Below, in pieces: positions 26,264 to 33,145 of a DNA stretch of 61,365 nt (position 1 is the stretch's first letter; each line of letters starts with the position of its first letter). The DNA is taken from contig CAZPBO010000003.1 in NCBI GenBank assembly GCA_964584815.1, positions 1 through 61,365 on the forward strand. The letters run 5' to 3'. Both the position numbers and the translations under genes were made by a program. The notes under the pieces are model-generated. The model did no database searches, had not been told where the DNA came from, and saw nothing but the letters and a program-made list of their open reading frames with translations. This stretch comes from CAZPBO01 sp964584815 (GTDB lineage: Bacteria > Planctomycetota > SKW154).

Positions 26264-26554
26264 GTGGTGGCGAAGTTGGTTCGCAAAAGCGATGGCGCGG
26301 TGTTTGAGTTGGGTCCCAACCCAACCATGATAGGGCGCTCAAGGGCGTGCACCATATCGGTTCCTGACGACCCGATGCTTTCGCGAACCCATTGCCTTGT
26401 GCACAAAAAACACGGTCGCTGGCTGGTGACCGACCTCGGCTCCTCAAACGGGGTCTTTCTGAACGGTCGTCGCGTAACAGAAGCCGAACTGAAAAACGGC
26501 GATGTGATACAAGCAGGCAAGAACCTCTTCACTTTCTTGGAGGCGGAGCAATGA
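26264..26554 (+). CDS. Stand-alone FHA domain protein
   Basis: 96 residues, consisting of one FHA domain that binds phospho-threonine peptides. The key residues are visible: 'MIGRSRACTISV' (Gly-Arg-Ser), 'LSRTHCLVHKKHGRW' (Ser-Arg-x-His) and 'DLGSSNGVFLNGRRV' (Asn-Gly). The start is GTG at 26264 (or the adjoining GTG at 26267), right after the kinase stop and GGAGGAGG. Its last codons overlap the next gene's ATG (ATGA). Autophosphorylated kinase or one of its substrates is the likely ligand. Confidence 0.93.
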   Translation: MVAKLVRKSDGAVFELGPNPTMIGRSRACTISVPDDPMLSRTHCLVHKKHGRWLVTDLGSSNGVFLNGRRVTEAELKNGDVIQAGKNLFTFLEAEQ

Positions 26555-27330
26555 GATGGGCGGTGTTGCTTGTTGCTGTTGCGGGTTGCGTGGTCTATGA
26601 GCCGTATCCGAGTTACTACACCACACGCGTTTACGAGGAGCCCACCCCCACCTACACAGTGCGCTATAAACAGCCCCCACCCCCACCACAGCAGGAAAAC
26701 ACCACAATTATTATCAAGGAGGAGCCCCGCCTTGTGCGTGTCTCTGAAACCCACATTTACTGGGCGCCGTATCCTCAATACGACATCTATTTTGTTGACG
26801 GCGTCTGGTATTGCTACTACAGCGGTTGTTGGTTTTACGGCTACTCTTGGCGTGGACCGTGGCGGCGCATCTACTATCTGCCCGACGCCTTCTGGTATGT
26901 CCCCGCCAGCCATCCACGCCACAACATAATAGTGCGTTACCTCCCACCCCGTCGCGTTGAACGCTCATCCTACCCACGCTACTCCACAACGCGCCGCTCA
27001 TATCCGCCAACACGCACCATCCGCGCCACACCACCTCCCCGTCCATCCCATCCATCTCGCTCCACCTCCCCAAAACGCATCATCCGCTCCCCGTCACCAA
27101 AACCCGCCGCGTCCTCACCCAAATCCCCATCGCCCACCCGTCTCACACCCACAAAAACAGAAACCCCAACTCGTAGAACCGTTAGAACGCCTTCCCCAAA
27201 ACCAGCACAATCCCGCAAAACCACCACAGAAAGACGCACAACCCGCCCCAGACAACCCCAAAAAGAAAGGAGTAAAGAGGATAGAAGCCCAACGAAAAGG
27301 TCAAAATCCGACCGCAGGATAAAACGATAA
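26551..27330 (+). CDS. Lipoprotein with Tyr/Trp-rich domain and basic Ser/Pro/Thr tail
   Basis: 259 residues. The lipoprotein signal 'MRWAVLLVAVAGC' has its cysteine at 13. Residues 60-125 are very rich in Tyr and Trp ('DGVWYCYYSGCWFYGYSWRGPWRRIYYLP'-like stretch), recalling YXWD-type or WXXGXW-type surface motifs. The last 120 residues are low-complexity Ser/Pro/Thr/Arg/Lys, a linker likely to be extracellular or bound to a polyanion. It overlaps the FHA gene by four bases, so it is in the kinase operon. No family is recognised. Confidence 0.7.
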   Translation: MRWAVLLVAVAGCVVYEPYPSYYTTRVYEEPTPTYTVRYKQPPPPPQQENTTIIIKEEPRLVRVSETHIYWAPYPQYDIYFVDGVWYCYYSGCWFYGYSWRGPWRRIYYLPDAFWYVPASHPRHNIIVRYLPPRRVERSSYPRYSTTRRSYPPTRTIRATPPPRPSHPSRSTSPKRIIRSPSPKPAASSPKSPSPTRLTPTKTETPTRRTVRTPSPKPAQSRKTTTERRTTRPRQPQKERSKEDRSPTKRSKSDRRIKR

Positions 27331-27343
27331 TAAGGAGAAAGGA

Positions 27344-28165
27344 ATGCGCTGTGTGTTGCTTGCGTTTCTTCTTGTAGGCTTTGCGTTCGCGCAAGAGCAG
27401 AAAAAAGAGCCACCCCAGCAGCAAAAAAATCAGGGCAAGCAGGATTTCAAAGCAGAGAATAAGGCGCTCAAAGAGGAGATAAAACGGCTTAAGGGCGAGA
27501 TAAAAGCGCTCAAGGAGGAGAACAGCGCTCTTAAGAAAGCGGCTGGATTGAAGAAAGTGAGTGGTTGCATCACCGTTTTTGAGCAAAAAAAGGGGATAGG
27601 TGTTGTGAATCTCGGTTCTGCGGCGGGGCTTAAAGGTGGGGAAATACTGGATGTTATGCGTGAGGGCAAGCGCGTTGGGAAGATGCGTGTTGTGACAGTG
27701 TTTGATGAGAATGTGTCAAACGCGAAACTGATAGAGGGGGAGGCAAAAACAGGGGATGATGTGGTGGTGTGGGTAAGGCGCCTTCCCGGACTTGAGCAGC
27801 GTCTGGCGGCGCTGGAGAGGCAGGTTGCGGCGCTGCAGAAGCAGATAGAGCGTCTTGTGGAGGTGTTGTCAGGTCTGAAGTTGAGCAAAGAAAAGAAGGA
27901 GGAAACACCAAAACCGCCAAAAGGCGGGGAAAAGCCTGTGGTAGCGAGGGTGACAATGGTTGTGCCGCGGGACGATGTTGTGGTGCTGGATGTGGGCAGT
28001 GAGAATGGAGTGAAGAAGGGCGACATTTTTGAGGTATATCGTGAGGGCAAGCCGATAGCGAAGTTGGTGATACAGGCGGTGATAGATAAGATGTCGCGTG
28101 CGCTGATACTGGAGAAGACGCTGCTTCCACAGCGTGGTGACAGGGCGGTGCGTATGAAGAGATAA
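27344..28165 (+). CDS. Secreted coiled-coil protein with two SH3-like (FlgT-C-like) domains
   Basis: 273 residues. The Sec signal is 'MRCVLLAFLLVGFAFAQ'. A first coiled coil (about 35-70, heptads in 'LKEEIKRLKGEIKALKEENSALKK') is followed by a small beta domain (75-150). A second coiled coil (155-185) and a second copy of the beta domain (205-273) come next. The two domains share the pattern 'V-[N/D]-[L/V]-G-S-x-x-G-[L/V]-K-x-G-[E/D]-I-[L/F]-[D/E]-V-x-R-E-G-K'. Such domains occur in periplasmic flagellar and secretion accessory proteins. The role here is unknown. It is the last protein gene before the SRP RNA. Confidence 0.75.
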   Translation: MRCVLLAFLLVGFAFAQEQKKEPPQQQKNQGKQDFKAENKALKEEIKRLKGEIKALKEENSALKKAAGLKKVSGCITVFEQKKGIGVVNLGSAAGLKGGEILDVMREGKRVGKMRVVTVFDENVSNAKLIEGEAKTGDDVVVWVRRLPGLEQRLAALERQVAALQKQIERLVEVLSGLKLSKEKKEETPKPPKGGEKPVVARVTMVVPRDDVVVLDVGSENGVKKGDIFEVYREGKPIAKLVIQAVIDKMSRALILEKTLLPQRGDRAVRMKR

Positions 28166-28169
28166 ATAG

Positions 28170-28198
28170 TTGCGCGGCGACGGAGGCGGCGTTAAAAT
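28170..28198 (+). promoter_or_regulatory. Promoter of the SRP RNA gene
   Basis: TTGCGC, exactly 17 bases, TAAAAT. The next G, six bases on, is the first base of the terminal SRP RNA helix, so promoter and RNA 5' end agree. Confidence 0.65.
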
Positions 28199-28203
28199 GG
28201 AAT

Positions 28204-28484
28204 GGGGTCGCGCTATGCCGGGGAGTTGGCGGTGCCCTGTAACCCGCAATCCGCCATAGCGGGGGCGAATAGTCTGGTAGAGGCGGTTGTGGTTCGGTGG
28301 TCGGGGTGGCAGGCGCGGCGATGAAGGATGCGCTCCGAGCGACGGGGCGCCGTGAACCGGGTCAGGCCCGGAAGGGAGCAGCCCTAAGCGGAAAGCCCCG
28401 TGCGTTCGGGTTGGCGTATCTGGAGCCGAAAGCGGTCACCAGCCGACCGAGTCACGCCGTCAAACCAGACCCGCGCGACCCCTC
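28204..28484 (+). ncRNA. ffs: Long-form signal recognition particle RNA (with Alu domain)
   Basis: About 281 bases. The SRP54-binding core is at 28361-28382 (GTCAGGCCCGGAAGGGAGCA), one base different from the common form at the variable site. The ends pair perfectly: 28204-28213 with 28473-28482 (GGGGTCGCGC / GCGCGACCCC). The 5' part at 28217-28275 has the Alu-domain signature 'GGTGCCCTGTAACCCGCAATCCGC' in two adjoining pieces, as in the large bacterial SRP RNAs. It lies directly upstream of dnaX, the order seen in Bacillus (scr-dnaX-yaaK). The RNA pairs with Ffh to target membrane and secreted proteins. Confidence 0.95.
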
Positions 28485-28507
28485 TCAATTTTGCTTGGAG
28501 AGCCGCT

Positions 28508-30118
28508 ATGGCGCATTATCTGGCTCTGGCGCGTAAATACCGCCCCGCAACCTTTGACGATATGGTCGGACAAGAACCGATTGCTGATGCGCTCAAAAAC
28601 GCCGTTCTCTCAAACCGCCTCGCCCACGCATACATCTTCGCAGGTCCCCGTGGTGTGGGCAAAACCTCCATGGCGCGCATCCTCGCAAAAACACTTAACT
28701 GCCCAAACACAAAAGACGCCACCCCCTGCAACACCTGCGACATCTGCCGCGCCATATCCGCAGGACAAGATGTGGATGTCCTTGAGATAGACGCCGCCAG
28801 CCACAGAACCGTTGACGAAATCAAACCCGTCATTGAAAACATCGCCTACCGCCCCACACGCTCTCCATACAAAATCTACATCATTGACGAGGCGCATATG
28901 CTGAGCCGCCACGCATTCAACTCCCTCCTCAAAACGATTGAAGAACCTCCACCCTTTGTCCTATTTATCCTTGCCACCACAGAGCCTGAGAAGTTGCCTG
29001 AAACCGTGCGCAGCCGCTGCCACGAGTTTGACTTCCCGCCTCTACGCCTTGAGGCGCTGCTTAAGCGCCTGTCTTTTGTGTGCAAAAAGGAAGGTTTTGA
29101 GGTGGAGGCAGGACTTCTGCGCCGCATCGCAAGATACGCCCGCGGCTCTATGCGTGATGCCATATCTCTTCTTGACCAACTGGTCGCATACGCGGGCAAA
29201 TCCCCCAAAACCGAAGAGTTAGAGCGGTTGCTCGGCACCCCGCCATTTTCGCTGCTTGCCCGAATATTATGCGCTCTCGTTGACGGAAACCCCTCCGCGT
29301 TAGCGGATGTTTACGGCGAGGCGACCACACGGGTCAGCCCTGAGAGACTTGCCGATGAGTTGCTCTTTCTTCTGCGGGATTTGCTTGTGCTGCGACTCAC
29401 ATCCAGCCAGCATCTTCTGCGCTTCTTCAGTGAGAGCGAATTACGCACATTGGGCGACATAGACCCCCGTGCGCTGACGGTTCTGTTCGCCAACCTGCTT
29501 GAGACGCGTAACAGAATGCGCGCCACCGCACATCCCGACCTCCTCTTTGAGGTTGCGCTTATGCGCGCCGCCCATCGCGGAACCATCGCCGACCTCGTCC
29601 GCTACATCCAGCAAAATCCCAACCCTTCAAAAACACGCCATCCAACAACACCACCAACAAACCCTGCCACAAAGCAACCAGTGCAGCCCCAAACAAAACC
29701 ATCCACCACAAACTGGCTCACCTTAAGAAGCCAAATTCTCTCACGGCTTGAGAAACCCGAACACCGCGCCATCATCGCCAGCGCCACCCTCCTTTCCTCA
29801 TCAGACGACACCCTCGTTGTCGGGATACACCCCAATTTCGTCTCGCAAGACTTGGCTCTGGAGGCGCTGCAACGGGCGATGAGCGCAGTGGTCAGCCGTC
29901 TGCTTGGGCGAGCAACACGCGTTAAGGTTGAACCTGACCCCCGCCTCCGCTCAAAAAACGCTTCCCTGCCGCCCACACTTAAAGAGAAGGTTGAGAGCGT
30001 CCTTCGCCTTTTCCCTGGTGCTGTTCTTGAGGAGATAAGAGATGTTCGGAATGGAGGAGATGATGCGTCAGGTGCAGAGTCTGCAGACCAAAATCAAGCG
30101 TCTGCAAAAGGACCTTGA
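28508..30118 (+). CDS. dnaX: DNA polymerase III subunits gamma/tau
   Basis: 536 residues; the clamp-loader ATPase. The N-terminus 'MAHYLALARKYRPATFDDMVGQ' is typical and fixes the start at 28508. Further motifs are Walker A GPRGVGKTS, the four-cysteine zinc finger 'CPNTKDATPCNTCDIC', Walker B 'IYIIDEAHML', the 'LLKTIEEPP' loop and the SRC arginine finger 'TVRSRCHEF'. Domain III runs to about residue 370, then a Pro/Thr/Lys-rich linker and a short tau-like C-terminus. No programmed frameshift run (A6 type) is evident. Its last 77 bases overlap ybaB in another frame. Confidence 0.96.
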   Translation: MAHYLALARKYRPATFDDMVGQEPIADALKNAVLSNRLAHAYIFAGPRGVGKTSMARILAKTLNCPNTKDATPCNTCDICRAISAGQDVDVLEIDAASHRTVDEIKPVIENIAYRPTRSPYKIYIIDEAHMLSRHAFNSLLKTIEEPPPFVLFILATTEPEKLPETVRSRCHEFDFPPLRLEALLKRLSFVCKKEGFEVEAGLLRRIARYARGSMRDAISLLDQLVAYAGKSPKTEELERLLGTPPFSLLARILCALVDGNPSALADVYGEATTRVSPERLADELLFLLRDLLVLRLTSSQHLLRFFSESELRTLGDIDPRALTVLFANLLETRNRMRATAHPDLLFEVALMRAAHRGTIADLVRYIQQNPNPSKTRHPTTPPTNPATKQPVQPQTKPSTTNWLTLRSQILSRLEKPEHRAIIASATLLSSSDDTLVVGIHPNFVSQDLALEALQRAMSAVVSRLLGRATRVKVEPDPRLRSKNASLPPTLKEKVESVLRLFPGAVLEEIRDVRNGGDDASGAESADQNQASAKGP

Positions 30119-30362
30119 AGAGCGGGTCTATGAGGGGACATCAGGCGGTGGTGTGGTGAAAGCCTTTGTAAACGGGAAGAAGATGCTGCTTAAAATTGAG
30201 ATATCAAAGGAGGTGGTAGAAGGGGGTGATGTGGGGATGCTGGAAGATATGGTGGTTGCGGCAGTGGAGGAGGCGCAGCGCAAGGCTGACGAGGCAGCAC
30301 AGGAGGAGATGCGCCGCATCACAGGTTCCCTTCCAATTCCCCCAGGTCTTCTACCGTTTTGA
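30042..30362 (+). CDS. YbaB/EbfC-family nucleoid-associated protein
   Basis: 106 residues. YbaB proteins are dimeric, tweezers-shaped DNA binders. Visible features are 'MFGMEEMMRQVQSLQTKIKRLQKDLEE' (a helix), 'YEGTSGGGVVKAFVNGKKMLLKIEI' (strands), 'MLEDMVVAAVEEAQRKADEAAQEEM' and a 'PPGLLPF' end. A GGAG-containing site precedes ATG 30042, which lies inside dnaX. dnaX-ybaB is an old conserved pair. The usual third member recR is not here. Confidence 0.94.
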   Translation: MFGMEEMMRQVQSLQTKIKRLQKDLEERVYEGTSGGGVVKAFVNGKKMLLKIEISKEVVEGGDVGMLEDMVVAAVEEAQRKADEAAQEEMRRITGSLPIPPGLLPF

Positions 30363-30373
30363 GGAGGCAGGTT

Positions 30374-31321
30374 ATGGCTCGGTTTTTTACAGGAATGCTT
30401 TTAGGACTTGTGATTGCAGGAACAATATTTGCGTATTTCGCCATCAAGGAGCCGCAGAAAATAACGCAGGCGACACAAGATGTGCAAATGTGGCAACAGA
30501 AGTATCAGGCATTGAAAGCGCGTGTTTCGCAGTTGATAAGGGACCTTGGTGAAGCAAAGAAGAGTGGTGAGGAGGCGAAAAAAAGCGTGGAAGAACTGCG
30601 TGATGAGAACCGCCGTCTGAAGGAGGAGTTAAACCGCCTGAAGAAGAGCCTTGTGTTGAGGGGCGAAGAGGGAAGAAAGCAAAACAAAGGTGAGGAAAGC
30701 AGAAGGGGCAAGGAGGCGGCGGCAAAACTGCAAAAGTTGCTGGAAAAACTGAAAAACAACCCGCAGGACATTGAGGTTCTGGGTGGAATTATGGATGTGA
30801 TATGGCGTGTAAAAGATGCGAAACTGCTTGAGCAGGCGGGGAAGCGTCTGGGGGCATTGGCGAAGGAGTTGGAGGGCGAGGGAGGTGAGACGGCGCCGCT
30901 CTGTTATATGCGTGCAGTGGAGTCGTATACGCATCTTGCGGCGTTGCAGGCAGAGGCGGGTAACGACCCCTCAAAAGGCGCGATGCTGGGACCCAAAATG
31001 GGGGAGTTGGCTTTTGCAGCGCTCAAGTGGCTGGACAAGGCGGTGAAACTGGCGCCTCAGGAGTTGCGCTACAGGGTCACCCGCGGTTGGGGACGCTTCT
31101 ACTCCCCGGGAATGACCGCGCAGGCGCTGGGGGATTTCCGCGCTGTAGTTGACGCGTCCAAGAAACACCGCATTGACGACAAACTCCTTAAAAGCGCCTA
31201 CATAGGGCTTGTTCTAACATACAAACGCCTCGGCAAGAAAGAGGAAGCGGAAAAGACCTTACAGGAAGCGCTCCAGATATATCCTGATTCAGAGAGTTTG
31301 CGCCGTCTTGAGAGGAAGTAG
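30374..31321 (+). CDS. Membrane-anchored coiled-coil protein with TPR-like C-terminus
   Basis: 315 residues. A membrane anchor at residues 1-25 ('FFTGMLLGLVIAGTIFAYFA') leads into a long coiled coil (about 35-120, 'VEELRDENRRLKEELNRLKKSL'). The C-terminal 190 residues are helical and end in a TPR-like pair ('YIGLVLTYKRLGKKEEAEKTLQEALQIYPDSESLRRLE'). It probably projects into the periplasm as a scaffold. GGAGG precedes ATG 30374. Its stop codon directly abuts the stop of the convergent HAD gene with no base between. Confidence 0.75.
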   Translation: MARFFTGMLLGLVIAGTIFAYFAIKEPQKITQATQDVQMWQQKYQALKARVSQLIRDLGEAKKSGEEAKKSVEELRDENRRLKEELNRLKKSLVLRGEEGRKQNKGEESRRGKEAAAKLQKLLEKLKNNPQDIEVLGGIMDVIWRVKDAKLLEQAGKRLGALAKELEGEGGETAPLCYMRAVESYTHLAALQAEAGNDPSKGAMLGPKMGELAFAALKWLDKAVKLAPQELRYRVTRGWGRFYSPGMTAQALGDFRAVVDASKKHRIDDKLLKSAYIGLVLTYKRLGKKEEAEKTLQEALQIYPDSESLRRLERK

Positions 31322-32014
31322 TCAAAGCAGGATTTGAGGAAGGCGGTTGACAGAATCAACGACGACATCTGCACCGGCGTCAAGAAGGGCTTTTTTGCGG
31401 GAGTTGCCGGCGTAGGGTGGGACAACTCCGATGGCGGTGAGTCCAGAGGCTTTTGCGCAGCGCATATCGTCAGGAATGTCGCCGACATAGGCGCCTTTTG
31501 TCAAGCCCAAACGTGCCAGCGCCAGAAGCAGTCCGAACGGATGTGGTTTGCGCTTGCCCTGCGGGGTATCCTCCAGGCAAACCCACACCTTGAAAAAACC
31601 GTGGAAGCCGAAACGGTTGGCTGCGCTGACCATATGGCGACGCAACCGTCCTGTGAATATCGCAAGCGAAAAATGTGCTTTCAGAACTTTCAGCGTTTGG
31701 CGCTCAATAAGCGGCTGCTCTTTCCACATTGTGCCTGCCTCTTCACCGTTACCCTCATAAATCTCAAGGAACAGCGCTTCAACCTGCCCTCGCGGAATGC
31801 TGACGCCCCGTCGGCGTAGCAACTCGGCTGCCACATCCACATCGTCATTAAACCCACCCGCTTCCTTCAACCTCATTATCTCATCAAGAGTCGGCTCCCG
31901 CCCGCTTAAGCGACGCACCGTCTCAATTGTCGCTGCGTGGAAAGACTCCTCAGTGCTCACAAGAACACCGTCAACATCAAATATGAGCGCCTCTCCAGGT
32001 TTTACCAGAGCCAT
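31322..32014 (-). CDS. HAD-superfamily phosphatase (TIGR01548-like)
   Basis: 230 residues. Motif I 'IFDVDGVLVSTEESFHAAT' contains both catalytic Asp residues. Motif II is the Thr in 'LAIFTGRLRRH', motif III the Lys in 'RKPHPFGLLLAL' and motif IV 'YVGDIPDDMRCAKASGL'. The cap insertion is helical (about 25-100). The start and 'FDVDGVLV-x-x-x-x-S-F-x-x-A' pattern resemble TIGR01548 phosphatases, some of which lie in histidine biosynthesis, but no such neighbour is here. The substrate is unknown. A good promoter lies upstream. Confidence 0.88.
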   Translation of the reverse strand: MALVKPGEALIFDVDGVLVSTEESFHAATIETVRRLSGREPTLDEIMRLKEAGGFNDDVDVAAELLRRRGVSIPRGQVEALFLEIYEGNGEEAGTMWKEQPLIERQTLKVLKAHFSLAIFTGRLRRHMVSAANRFGFHGFFKVWVCLEDTPQGKRKPHPFGLLLALARLGLTKGAYVGDIPDDMRCAKASGLTAIGVVPPYAGNSRKKALLDAGADVVVDSVNRLPQILL

Positions 32015-32038
32015 TTATCGCCCCCGTCGCCACAGCAT

Positions 32039-32067
32039 ATATTAGCAGAGACCGTCACCTCATTCAA
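32039..32067 (-). promoter_or_regulatory. Sigma-70-like promoter of the HAD phosphatase gene
   Basis: On the minus strand TTGAAT (32067-32062), 17 bases, TAATAT (32044-32039). A candidate promoter for the divergent lipoprotein gene (TTGTTT, 16 bases, TAAAAT) lies just beyond it. Confidence 0.6.
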
Positions 32068-32120
32068 TGTTGTTTGACGCACCAGTATATGTAAAATTCG
32101 GGGTGATTGGAGGACACCTA

Positions 32121-32567
32121 ATGCGCCTTGTCTTCTGCCTCGTTCTGATTGCATGTGGTTGCGTAAGCGTGGAGCAGAAAAAGCCGCAGTTTCTTTTGCG
32201 GGTCTTGGTTGTGGACAAAGACGACAGACCCGTTAAGGGGGCAGTGGTGACAGCCACGGTTACATTTCAACAGGTGCCGCTTCTGGCAGACGCTCCGCGG
32301 CTCTACCCACTTGCTCCCGTAAAGACCGACAAAAACGGTCTTGCATCTTTTCTCTTTGTCGGTCCCATATACCGCGTAAAGAGAACCTTTATCCTTTGGT
32401 CGTCCACAACCGCATCGCCGCTTGCGATATTCGCAATTGTGGGACTGACCGTTATAGATGAGAAAGGAAGCGCCACCACATCGGCGCTGCTTTCCTACGC
32501 CCTGCAGAAGGAGTTTTGCTTTGCGGAACGGAGCATACGAGTGCGTCTTGGGCGAAAGAAGGAATGA
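32121..32567 (+). CDS. Lipoprotein with carboxypeptidase-regulatory-like beta domain
   Basis: 148 residues. The lipoprotein signal is 'MRLVFCLVLIACGC', with the cysteine at 12 or 14. The mature chain 'LLRVLVVDKDDRPVKGAVVTATVTF' and 'VKTDKNGLASFLFVGP' has the pattern of a CarboxypepD_reg/Big-like fold (a 'D-x-x-x-x-P-x-x-G-A-x-V' strand and a 'T-D-x-x-G-x-A' turn). GGAGG precedes ATG 32121. Function unknown. It is a single-gene unit. Confidence 0.72.
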   Translation: MRLVFCLVLIACGCVSVEQKKPQFLLRVLVVDKDDRPVKGAVVTATVTFQQVPLLADAPRLYPLAPVKTDKNGLASFLFVGPIYRVKRTFILWSSTTASPLAIFAIVGLTVIDEKGSATTSALLSYALQKEFCFAERSIRVRLGRKKE

Positions 32568-32598
32568 GCAGGGCGGTATACAGGCGAAAAAGGATTGA

Positions 32599-33027
32599 CT
32601 AACGCGCTTTTGTTCTGCGAAGAAGACGGTCTATCTGGGCGCAGGGGCGTATGACCAACTCCACCACATCTTGGGGTGCTACATTGGCTTTGCGGGCAAT
32701 TTTCTCAATTTCGCGCTGCTCCAATTGGAGATAGCGCTTCCGTTGCTGCCGCGTCATGCGCATTATGATGCGATACTGGAGACGACGGTTTCTGCGGTTT
32801 TTGCGGGTAAGCCACGCAACAAGGCGAGATTTCTCCCCCACAAAGCGGGTCTTTTTGGGCACAAACAGCCCAAACAGGTCAAACACCGTCTCAAGGCGGA
32901 TGTTGGTGAGCAGGTCGTCAGGCGAAAACCCCTTATTGGGAGAGCGATGGTCTTCCAGCAGAAGCCATTGAATAGCAAGGAGTATAAGGAGGGAGCCTGC
33001 TATCGCGCCGACTATGACAAACCCCAT
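32599..33027 (-). CDS. Small membrane-anchored basic protein, unknown
   Basis: 142 residues. One membrane helix ('GFVIVGAIAGSLLILLAIQWLLL') is followed by a strongly basic helical domain (for example 'RKNRRNRRLQYRIIMRMTRQQRKRYLQLEQREIEK'-like stretches). The basic part is probably cytoplasmic and could contact nucleic acid or lipid, but this is only inferred from charge. ATG at 33027 is preferred. A GTG at 33039 is also in frame, and a weak promoter (TTGCCG, 17, TAAGAG at 33040-33068) sits right before it. Confidence 0.6.
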   Translation of the reverse strand: MGFVIVGAIAGSLLILLAIQWLLLEDHRSPNKGFSPDDLLTNIRLETVFDLFGLFVPKKTRFVGEKSRLVAWLTRKNRRNRRLQYRIIMRMTRQQRKRYLQLEQREIEKIARKANVAPQDVVELVIRPCAQIDRLLRRTKAR

Positions 33028-33083
33028 ATTTCGGAGCACCTCTTAAGCGCACACCATTTTTTCGGCAAAGTGGATGTTTGGCA

Positions 33084-33121
33084 ACAAAAAATGGGGCGCA
33101 ACCGCAACGAGATTGCGCCCC
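33084..33121 (-). terminator. Rho-independent terminator of acsB
   Basis: A nine-pair stem (33093-33101 with 33113-33121, GGGGCGCAA arm) followed on the minus strand by ATTTTTTGTT. It lies 25 bases after the acsB stop and gives acsB its own transcript end. Confidence 0.88.
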
Positions 33122-33145
33122 GAATGCCTAACTGCGGCGCGGCTA

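Noticed and set aside
28508..30118. Programmed frameshift in dnaX producing gamma and tau
   Set aside because: No A-rich slippery run with a following hairpin is visible near the end of domain III.
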